A DNA stretch of 29,572 nucleotides from NCBI GenBank assembly GCA_020650975.1, contig JAIPMN010022594.1:1-29572 (forward strand), read 5' to 3'. The DNA is from Apostichopus californicus (taxonomy: Eukaryota > Echinodermata > Holothuroidea > Aspidochirotida > Stichopodidae). Position numbers and translations under genes: made by a program. The notes under the pieces are model-generated. The model did no database searches. It was given only the letters and a program-made list of their open reading frames with translations, and was not told where the DNA came from. Positions 9,955-21,900 of the stretch are shown piece by piece; the first letter of the stretch is position 1, and each line of letters begins with the position of its first letter.

Positions 9955-12900
9955 CTGTTGAAAAAAAAAGAAGAAAAAAACAGATAGAGAGAAGAATAGA
10001 TCCAGGTAACCTCTGAAAGTGACGCCCAGGTCACATTTGTGAGATGCAATTTATGATGCAAAACAAAATTGCAATTATCAAATTGATTGTCATTGGAAGA
10101 TATAAGACGTTCTGTAATTGGGAGTTACTTCAAATTGATATACACAGCTGTGGTCTGCAGTGTAATTGTCTCCAAATGTTTGTGTATGAATGTGACAAGA
10201 GATGTCTAACAAAACTTGCCAAAGTCAGATATATTGCAAAGCAAACAAAGATGTGACTAAGTCTAGCAGACTTTTCATAGTAGATGCATCTAGCCTAGCC
10301 TAAGTTGCATATAAAATCTGGGGTTGGAGTTATTATAATTATAAGAAAATTGCAATTTTTTGGATGAGACTTCATACAGGCATATGTTTATTCAATGCTG
10401 CCATCTACATTAATACAGCCAGGGTTAACCCGGACAGAGCAATAAATCTGGCATTTCGAGCAGTTTATACTTCAGTTTTATTAAATTCAATATAAATTAC
10501 ACTTGTTACAGCAAGTTGCTATCAAGTTTACCTGTGTTGTTGTTAACTCGGAACAAGTATCACAGATCAGTTTAATATCGTCGTCGGTTCTCTTTTTGAC
10601 CTGAAGTAGCTGTGCGACCTGTACCAATGGTTCTAGCGTGTGCTCCATGTTTCGGTCGTACAACCTGTGACTACGTAACCACTCCTCCATTTCACTCAGG
10701 TTGTACCTGTGGTAAAAGATTTGGGTCAAAGGTCATCGGTATTGTCTTAAATAGATGCTGGAAAATTAAATAATGGTCACAAATGCCCAAAATCCAATCG
10801 GCATTTTATGTTCCACTTCCAAGGCACTTTTCACATTTTTGATATTTTAATCGTGTAACATTTGTTTTAATTGTGTAACATTTATGTTTTTAGTCATAAC
10901 ATCCCAAAACCACCTCCTATCTCCATGGCCTAACTCTTTTGTTTCATATTCAGGAACAATATGTACCAATGCCTAGCCTGTTCTGGATATGAATAAAACT
11001 CTCAACTGAAGTTTTTATTTCAATATTTGAGACAAGATCAAATGGCTCACACCATTTGTTACAGAATAGTGCATTTATAGTCACCATGGTGACAGACCAG
11101 TGGGTTTTAGTAACAGAAAAGACTACATTTGTGCATCCTTTGAATGTATTGTGTTGCTGATCCATTAGAAGTAAAAGCGACATGACAGTAGCAGCATTTG
11201 GGATAAAGAGGGCACTGTTACCTTATCTGTACTCCTTTGGACCAATGACACATGTCCTTCCTCAACAGAATGTTGTTAATAGTACTAGCTGTGATGAGAT
11301 AAAAACTCTGTGGAAACAAAATGAAAAACATCAAATCATTGCTAGACAAATTATGAAATCACTGACAAACTCTAGCGACTGAATTTTAAGTCAACAAACC
11401 ATAAACAGGAATCACCGTAATACTGACTTCAAAATAAGTCCACCAAGAACAAAAAACCAGTTGGAACAAAGGTCCAAAATCCTGATGGAAACACTCGTGT
11501 ATAGAAATGTGATTGGTAGATTTGTAAGGAGGAGGATAGTGAACTTAGAGAGGGTCATTGGAGTGCAGTGCAAGAATGTTACCAGTTAATAGGCTTGGGT
11601 AGATTGGGAGTTCATATGTTTAGGACAACAGGAAACAGAGAAATGAAGTAAATACTGAGTTCTTACTCCATATATACATGAATATCATTAGACCTAGCCC
11701 TAGGTACTGTGTACACAATGTATTTAGGCTACTGTAGCATCATGTGTGATATGTAAACATCAAACATCAATGTGGATATTCATAGCTGAACCTGCTGTCT
11801 CTTTATATTCATTACTCTACCGGTATTCTTAGCTACTCTTAGGTTCCTGAACTGTCAGAGATAAACAAGATAAAAAGAAAACTGTTGGCAAACTGCTTAT
11901 CCACTAAAGAGCCTGTGTAAGAGAATGTGTAAAAGTAAGTGGGCCTGACGTTTCGATCCTAGCAGGATCTTCTTCAGAGGCTGAATGACAAGTAACAGAA
12001 ACTACAAGGGCCAAAATACAATCACAGAATGCAGATTAGGTTAATGAGCAGGGTGAACACCACATGATGAACAAATCAGCATATTAAGAATCTCCGATTC
12101 CATGTGTTACTCATGATCCTTGCTGTGAGAGTTATAAACAAATCGTTACAAAAGGTAGTTTCATTGTCAATTTAGTGATAACATCAAAGGGATGTAAGCA
12201 AAAAATGAGCCCTTTCTGCCACCCTCCTCATGTTTAACCTCATAATCACATGCAAGCAATTTCAATTCCCCCTTCCCCCAACCAAAGGACCACATGTATG
12301 AAGATGTCAACTATAAAGTCATCTCCTGATATCAGCCAAACAAGGGAGAAAAAGAAGAGGTAGGTATCTTACCTGCTTGATAACTTGTCGGATAACCTCT
12401 GGATCCATACCGTGCCTGTTCATGGTCGTTAAATGGGTCGACAGCTGAAAATAAACACAACTGATAGGTCAGAAATCAATGTTGCCATGGTAACTCATTG
12501 ACTTTGAACTATCTCTGGCTATCTTTTGTACAAACTTGTTATTTGATGCTACATATTATTGCCAAATAATCAATAGAGCATATTCTAACCACTTTTGATT
12601 TGGTTGTGCTAGTCCAGGAAGGGGAGGGACGGGGAAATAGGTAAGAGAAATCTTCTCCAACGAAAGTGAACATATTAGTCTTGACAAACCTGCTTGATCA
12701 AAGAATCTATGGAAATATTGCGAGATTCTCCATCCGATCTTGATTTGGTTGGTGCTAGTCCAGCCATATCGCTTTCTAGCATGGCAGGCACTGTAAGGGT
12801 AAAATAAAGTGGGGAAAAAAATGTCATTTGTATGGCCTCAATGAACAAGATTACAACTAAGGCTAGGTATACACTATTGTACAGAGTCCATGAACCAATT

Positions 12901-15900
12901 CAATATTAAACAGAGACAATTATCAATTATGACTATTATGAGTGAACAGCAACAGCAGAACACATAATAAATGAGATGATATTTTTACACACCTACATTT
13001 AGCTTGAAACAAATCCCAAGAAACTTTACTTTTAGGTCTTAATATCTACTTCCATTGCTGAAAGATTCAATCATCGTCAATTTAAACCACTTTTTGGGAG
13101 GAGGGGGGGGGGGTGGGGGGAGATGTGAAGAGAGATGGACTATATTGCCATGTACTATGTTGTCCAAGATACCATTGCTAAAGTTCTAACAAAATACTAA
13201 GGAAGCCTGCTTGAATAATGAAGTGGCATCAAATTTATGCTCTTTTATAATATACTATTGGAGAGGGTGGAGTAAGGAGAAGTTGAAAGGCTTGAGGTCC
13301 TACCTTGCTCCTTACTATATTGTTATATCATATTTACTATTGAAGGATGGAGTAATGAGAAGAGGGAATGTGGGGGTACTTAAGGTCCTACCTCTCTCCT
13401 TTCTATATTGTTATATCATATTTACTATTGAAGGATGGAGTAATGAGAAGAGGGGAGGCCTGGGGTACTTGAGGTCCTACCTTGCTCCTTACTATATTGT
13501 TATATAGGTATCATATTAGGATCATACTTAAAGGGTGATATGTTTACTTACAGATCATTGGTTGTAGTTTGTTCTCAATGATTCTGACCAGCATCTGGTA
13601 GATGTGCACACCGAGGTCATTCATTACTAGTCTGTACTCGGATAAATCAAAGTTTCGTAAACAGTGGTTGTTCTGTATCTTGTTGTTCTGTGATGAAAAA
13701 TTCTACAAAGAGAGGAAGAACAGCAGAAAAATGTTGTTTGTAAATAATATTCTTTGATATATGCAACGGAGATGTTAAAAATGACATCAAACTGTTAATT
13801 TAAGACTTGAATCCTTTAAATCGCCGTACTGAGAGTATGGAATGTGTTTTCGAGAGTAACTGGACTTTGGATAAAATTAATAGATGGAAAGAGGAAAAGT
13901 GAGCACCTCGTTCCTGTAGCTAGACATCAATGAAAATGTCTTCTTTACTAAACCAACAATGGTCTTAATTTTTACCTCTACACTCAAATCGGATCAGTTC
14001 ATACATCCTTTCAATTGCATTAAAATTAAAGAAAATTTTTGTTTACTTGTGTTGGACAAAAAAAAGCATTACCACAGATAATTATATCACTTATGATAAT
14101 TGAAAATATCTCTCAAAGATCAAAGGATGAATACCTTTATTATGGTAATTTGACATATTATTTTATAATAAAGATAATTTGAGGTTTTGTAACTTGAATT
14201 ACGTTCTTTAAGATACTTTTAACATCTTATCTCTCAAGGTAAATCATCATATCTATTTAAATTAATCTTTGAGGTATCTCATTTTAAGATAAATTCCATT
14301 TATCTCTGTAATATCACTTATAATTATTTTCTAACAAATTTAACATCTCTTTAAAGTATGCATCCTTTTTATTAAACAAAATAAACTGCAGACAAGATAA
14401 ATTTACATACCTCCTCTCCGCTATACTGCTTAAGGTTGTGTAATAACCTTATAGTGTTTGTCAGCCAAAAGGACACATATTCAACATCTTCAAAATGTTT
14501 CTGAAAGAAAAGAAGGATTTCAACAAAATTAAAGTACTGACTTTCGATATCAGTGACAGAACTGTTTTTTTTTCACCATTGAAAATATGAAAATGTTTTT
14601 AAAGGGTTAAGAAATTTTTTGCTAGCATGAGATTTGAACAAGTGATTACAAGTTCTTTGCTGTACCAGCTGAGCAATGCATCTCATAGTTGGTGGCAATC
14701 TCTACATAACCATGTCATCTGCTGTAGCAGCTGAGCAATGCATCTTATAGTTGGTGGCAATCCCTACATAACCATGTCATCTGCTGTACCAGCTCAGCAA
14801 TCCCTACTTAACCATGTCATCTGCTATACCAGCTGAGCAATGCATCTCATAGTTGATGGCAATCCCTACCTTATCATTGCTTGTTGGTAAGAGTCAGACA
14901 TCACAATACCTTACATACCATGTCAGCAGGGATGACACCCCAATATCAACTGATTCCACCAAGAAAGTGGCATGGCGGAGATTTTCCAGAGAGAAACTCC
15001 AGAGAAAGTTTGGATAATAGGAAAAGAGGGAGAAAGAAAGAAAGAAACACTGCATGTTATTTCTGTAACATGCTATCTTGGATTTAACTTGATATTTCTT
15101 CCTCTTGTACTCACCTTCACAGTTTTCTTTACGCTGTTGACAACCGCCGAGAGAAGAGACTTGACTTTGACGTCATCGTTGATGTAATCAGCAAACCGTA
15201 TTGACATGAAGAGGAGGTATGCAGGAAGCCCAGGAAGCACCCGATCATCTATATTCTTAGGTTGTAAGTCTGTAAAGATAACCATTGTTTATTGCTCAGT
15301 TGGATCTTACTATATACATTATGCCAAGCTTGGTGGTTTACTATTAACAGAGCCAGCAGCAACATAGGGTCAAGGACTCAAGGGTGACTGCAGAATTGTG
15401 TCACCACAGTGTGTGTCACATAGTATATCATGTGATATCACAATATGCTTCTTGCTTATATAGCATGTAAAATCACAATGGGTATCTTAACATGTGACAT
15501 CTCAATAGGTATCTAAGCATGTGACATTACAATGGATATCTAAGCATGTGACATTACATTGGGTATTTTAGTATGTGACATCACAACGGGTAGCCTAGAA
15601 TGTGACAACACAATGTACAGCTTAAAATGTGACATCACAATTTGTAATTTTGCATGTGACAACACAACACGCCTCATTTAACCCATCATGAGACTACTAC
15701 ACAGTATGTATCATGTGCTCACAGACTGCTATACAACTACAACACAACATGCAGTATCCCAGTGTGTACCTTACCACCAAACATGTATCAACCACAGTGT
15801 CTCATATGACCAAACCTGTGATATCACAATATGCATCTTATCGCTCATTAAGCTACTGTATGTCCCAGCTTGTATATCTTACCTATAATGACAGTTTTCA

Positions 15901-18900
15901 CTAATCTCTGTTCATCTTCTGGTTTGTATTCTATCATACCCATGACTTCATTTCTGGATTTACTCTTCACCTGAGCATCCATGGATGATGGCACTTCAGA
16001 CTGAGTCGGTTTGTCTCTGTTTTCTGATGCAACTCCAGACAAAATACCTACAGAAACATGAGGAAATTAGAACGATGGTAAGTGTGAGTTTAAAGGGGTA
16101 TTCCAGTTACAGGGAAAACACTTATACTCCAGTTCAAAATCCCCATCTCAATCAACACTCTATTCCTAACTCCTGATACATTTGTCTGAAGAAGACTTCT
16201 GTTTTGCCAGAAATATTTTCCTTATCTTCCTCCGAAAGAAAAATAAAATAGAATAGATCACAGTAGGTGGTCTATGAAGTCATCATGTATATAAGAATCA
16301 AATCTTTTAATTCCTTTTATATAAATGCTGTCGTTGAATCTGCCTTTAAATATGAAAGATTACAAGAGCAAATTCTATTTTCCAGAGATGATTGCAGAGA
16401 AGGCAAGCATCTATAAAATCCATCCCCTTTCTATTAAACACCGACAGCAAATCCAGAAATATTTATAATTTTATAATAAATTTATAAATATCATTTACAT
16501 ATAATATTATCTATATCACAAACTTCATCAGCCTAACGCTGGGGTCTGGCGAGGAGGAGGAGGAGGAGGAGGAGGGGGAGGGGGCTCTTACTTGTGTCTC
16601 CTGCGGCTAAAACCGTCAGCCTCTTGTGTGCTGCTTTGAGCTGTTTCTTCAGTTTTCTGACTTGCTTTTCCAAGTATTCATTTTGTTCAGCGTAGTCCTG
16701 GAAATAAAATCGACGGAATAATATAAAACGTAAAAAACAGAGAGTCGACTGAGGAATTGTCAAGAATGAATACTAAGCTTGACTTCTATTTGGGCAAAGC
16801 ATACCCTCCATCTCTAAATAACTGTTAGAGTCTTGGAGAAAATCATTTCTGCTGGAAATATTCAAATGTATCACTATGTTAAAACCCACAACATATGTGC
16901 CTCAACACCCCTACATTCAGGAGTCTTCGTTTCAACACATAAAAAAACAAAATTACCAATATATCATTCATCATTTTCCTTCAATTAATATTTAAGCTCA
17001 GCCATAATTTTTCATTGGTCATTTTGGTATGTAAACTTTAACCAGATTTTCATTGGAAAGTTTGTGTTTTTATATTCACCATATTTTCATTGGTCATTTT
17101 GGTATGTTAATATAACCATATTTTCATTGGAAAGATGGGTTTTTTATACTCAGCATATTTTCAATGGTCATTTTGGTATGTAAATATAACCATATTTTCA
17201 TTGGAAAGTTTGTTTATTATACTCACCATATTTTCAATGGTCATTTTGGTATGTAAATATAACCATATTTTCATCAGAAAATTTCTGTTTTTATACTCAC
17301 CATATTTTCATTGGTCATTCTGGTATGTAAATATAACCATATTTCCATCGGAAAGTTTGTGTTTTTACACTCACCATATTTCTGGTATGTAAATATAACC
17401 ATATCTTCATCGGAAAGTTTGTGTTTTTATACTCACCATATTTTCATTGGTCATTCTGGTATGTAAATATAACCATATTTTCATCGGAAAGTTTGTGTTT
17501 TTATACTCCCCATATTTCTGGTATGTAAATATAACCATATCTTCATCGGAAAGTTTGTGTTTTTACACTCACCATATTTTCATTGGTCATTCTGGTATGT
17601 AAATATAACCATATTTTCATCGGAAAGTTTGTGTTTTTATACTCACCATATTTCTGGTATGTAAATTTAACCACATCTTCATGGGAAAGTTTGTGTTCTT
17701 ATACTCACCATATTTTCATTGGTCATTCTGGTAATTTCCTCCTGGAGAGCTTGGTTCATTTTAGCTTCTGGCGTCACTTTCAAGTTCTGAGAAGAATTAT
17801 GGATTGATTACGACAGAAACGAATGATGTGGGCTTTAATGAGTGGCGTAGACTTCAAGAGTAAAATATTATGACTTACCTTTCAAAACTAGAAACTTTCT
17901 ATCCGATCGGATATAAGTATAATAATTTGACCAGATATCAGTTCTTTGTTACATACATGTAACTCGACAGATGACGTTCAGATTAGACACATACAGACAC
18001 ATACAGAATGGTATCAAACCATGGTGCAGAATCATGTAACTTAACAAACTCAGGAATTAATTATCTCACTGTTTCATACTACTAATAGATCTGCAGATCA
18101 CTGGCAGATGAAGCCACAGTTTGGTAGCTAGGGTGATCAGTAAGTAATAGGGTAACACTTTCATTTGTTGAGGGCTTGCTCCCACAATCTCCCACCCATC
18201 TCCCACCCCTATCCCACACTTACCCTACCTGTCACTACATGACTTAACTACTATGCATACCCTTGTCCGCCAATGAACAGTGCGCATTCATGTTATGTTC
18301 CTGCTTGGATTTCAATATACTGAAACAGACAACCCCTTGTCCAATTCCTATCAGAACCAGTATTCTATTGCATAATTGTATGCAAAATTAATCATGTATT
18401 TTGCTCTCTTATTTGCAAAACTAAGTGAATTTGATCCTAAAAGTCACATGGAACAATTATATATATTTATAACACAATTTTGATTGCTTGTTTGTTTGTT
18501 TTAATTCATTTTTTCTTTTATTCTCTTTTTATAGATGTACTCTAATAGTCAAGCTAAGGAAGTACAGATGCTATGTGAGTTTTACTATCGGTGAACCCAA
18601 TCGAAACAATCATTGACTTGAACCATCTCCTGAAATAAACAATTTATTTACCTTTCCAATAATATTTTGTTGTCTTCCATTGTCTTTCTTCAGTTCGTTT
18701 ATCTGTCCTTTCAGCTCCTGCTTTTCATGCTCGTGGTTCTTCTTGACAGCTAAAATTTCTTTCTCGAGAATTCTATAACACAAGATATAAAACAATCGTA
18801 AGCATCAAAATCTTATATTGAAAAGTCAACAAAGCAATGCCATTGGCTTCATTTCAAAATATTTTCTATTATTTTCTGTCTGACTTCTGTGATGTACAAA

Positions 18901-21900
18901 ATGGCTACAAACAATCCAAAGAATATATTCTTAGAAAAGATTCTTCATTTGATTGACTTCAAAGCAGTATTTAATGTCAGTATCTTTTTAGTTCAACAAA
19001 ATAGAAAAGTTATCTTTGTATATATTTGTTGGCATTTTTTCTAATGTTTTCTAATTATATGTTAAATGTCTAGATGGTTCCTATAAGGCAAAATCCATCA
19101 TGTCCTCCTCTGTTTGTGTCTTATTGTTAATCCATTGTTTGATCAACTTATAATAGCAACCATCTCAAAATGTTCATCTGGCTGAATACAATGACAAAAT
19201 GTTTCTTGAGACAACAATAACCCATTTTTTGAGTCTTTGTTGCCTCAGGAACTGATATTCTGTGAGGTAAACAAAGTATTCCATCCAACTTTTGATTAAT
19301 GAAACATGATATCTTTAAATGTAATCTCTCTTAAAATGGAAGCACAATTTACCTTGGATTGGTGTGAGCTGTTTAAAGAGTCTGTAAAATACCAAAATTA
19401 TTTCCTCTCTCTTTTTGTCTCTAGTTATGCTTTAAAGTGTAATTTCAAAGAATCTAATTTAGTGGTATTGCAATATAACCTTCAAATAAGAATGACTCAT
19501 CATTTTTTTTTTTTGGTTGAAAGATTACACAGCAGGATAAATAAACTTACAGATATAAACACACACACAAATATATAAACATACACAAAAAACAACAGTG
19601 TTAACATCACTGTTTATGGAACTGAAGTTAGTATTAAGCAGATGTGATTGTTATATATATATATAGATGTGTTAGGTCTGTTATGTAACATACATATAAA
19701 TACGATGCATGGAGGGCTGGTTAATAGCGATCACTTCCTACCACCTCCCGGATTAGTAAAAACATGGTACTTTTTAAGAAAAGTCGCCCGAGAAAGAACC
19801 TGGGCACGAAAAACCAAACAACCGATCCGCTCTCAACCCCAGTCCCTGAGCATTGAGACTGAGACTGCGTGATCATCGCCAGGTGTGTGTATCACGATTC
19901 CCCTAGAATGGGAACATAATGCTACACATGATCTTAGCCAAAAGGCTGAGAAGCGGCAATCCTGGATTAGTAGAAGCATGGGACACCAATAGTTACCAAT
20001 GATCGGGGAATAATTTATGTATTCAGATTCTGTTTCCAAGCAGTTTGATTTCACTGAATTTTGTCTCGTACAAGATACTATGGAGTGATTACACAAACTG
20101 CTACACATCTTTGGATTTGTATAACAATTTGCATAGCCTTTTTGCATAGCATTTTTGCGATGCAATACTGGATAAATTATTCCCTGATTAAGATTTCGCA
20201 TGGATAACCAAAATAGTGTTAGTCAATTACCACACTGTGCCACAATATACCACAATCAACTGATTTCAATAACAGGAAACTGTTAACACACCAAAACTGA
20301 CAGGATAAGATTTACAAAACAAATATTCTTATATAGTTGACTTCTTATCTAGTGATGGGTTACATAGCACAGTTTGTTAACAAATTTTGCGATGCAGGAT
20401 TCCATCTTAAAACGAAGAAAGTAGAAGAATATGGCGTTCCCTTCCCCTTGCAATCACATTTATATTACTGCAACGAGTGAATTACCTGCACCACAGCACA
20501 CCTGCAATCCACAGCAACAACTGATTTGCATCATGGTGCAATAAAAAGCAATATGCCATCTATCTTGTCCAATCAAGAGTTTACTTAGTATTATCCTACT
20601 GTTGGTACAAATCTCTCACAGGTTGTCCAATCAAGAGTTTACTTAGTATTATCCTACACCTACAAATCTCTCACAAGTCTACAGTTTGAACCCTCCTACC
20701 CTTCTCTTTCATATTTGCTAGCCTAAATCCTCCAACCCCAAAATATGAGTCAATTTGGAAGAATATGCCCAGCAGCACTAGCAAGTGTATTTATGTAAAT
20801 GTTATCTCAATACATGTACCAATGATGATTGGTTTTTAATTGCTTCAGTTCTTTTATTATTTCATTCACATCTCCATACGTGATTCATTCTCTAGTTATC
20901 AGCATTACATCCCTGGGGTACTTTTTGTGGCAGTGAAAAATATGTATGCATAAATATTTGCTGACCTTTGTCAAATGAACAAGCAATTAATTTCATTTTA
21001 GTACATGTTTCCCTTCACAGCAGTTACAATCGTAACATGTAGATGTATTTATAAATTCCGCCTTTCTTAAATTTGCAGAAGCAACCATCTTGTTTAGGAA
21101 ACATAGAAAACAGTCATACATGAGAATAAGGTGAGTTGTTAATACATTTTGTTTCATTTTGGAAGTGTATGTGTTTACAGTGCTTTCTGCCCCATGTGGT
21201 ATTAGTATATATTCATTGATGATTTACGCCGCATTAGCAGATGGGATACAATGCACACATGAGCCACTTCTGTTGCTTTTGTTAGCGATATATTATTTGC
21301 TTCACTGAACACATAGACCTTACCCGTTCTTCTCTCTTAGCAACTGTATGTCGCTAGTCTCTGGTGTCCTTGATGAGAACAGGAACAATACATTACATCA
21401 AAATATGTACAAGCCCAGAAAAAAAAAAAAAATTCAGTAAAAAAAATCTATTAATAAAAACTGCTGGCTTTTTAAGCAGCCTTATTTATTATTTATTAAT
21501 CAGCCTCATTTAATATTTCACTCCATAATGGACAATTCTCATGAAAAAAAAAATGTGTGTTTAAGATGAGATTGCTAGGGTGACCAGAAAACAAAAAGCT
21601 GAATCTGTTAGATTACTAGGTGACTAGTAATCCCATAACTGAAACAGTCAGATTACTATCTGCCGAGTCAGCAAGTTTTGTTGTTTATTCCAATAAGCAC
21701 TCAATTTGAAACAAACAATATAGCTGTTGATTAAATTTGTACCTCTATGACGTATTAACTGATCATGCATGATACAGGTCTGATAAATGGGCATTCTTTT
21801 GCAGACTGGATTCATACGTATGATGAATAGCACATAGGCAGTCATTGGTCTGATTCATACTAAGAAGTTAATACTCAAGTCATATATACATCCTTCACTG

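Larger units (their letters stand above)
18773..21323. other. Large myosin V intron: U2-like insert and a 58 bp duplication, otherwise nothing
   Basis: This 2.55 kb intron precedes the exon at 18772. Besides the U2-like insert it holds a short tandem duplication at 20565-20680 and a ta dinucleotide tract at about 19652-19665. Open frames at 19306-19578, 19648-19872 and 19833-20201 have no protein resemblance; the last two overlie the U2-like insert. Confidence 0.5.

Noticed and set aside
13211-13507. 98-codon plus-strand frame with internal repeats
   Set aside because: Translation of the ~85 bp minisatellite inside a myosin V intron.
15429-15680. Regular 27 bp repeats as a CRISPR array
   Set aside because: Units are contiguous with no unique spacers, copies are diverged, and the context is an intron of a eukaryotic gene.
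17135-17807. Plus-strand repetitive open frames with hydrophobic repeats ([10 protein letters not shown] type)
   Set aside because: They are translations of the splice-site minisatellite. Stop-free reading results from the repeat unit, there is no start context or conserved protein, and the true gene is on the other strand.
19648-20201. Open frames on both strands over the U2-like insert
   Set aside because: They overlap a structured RNA-derived insert and its target-site duplications, and the peptides resemble nothing.
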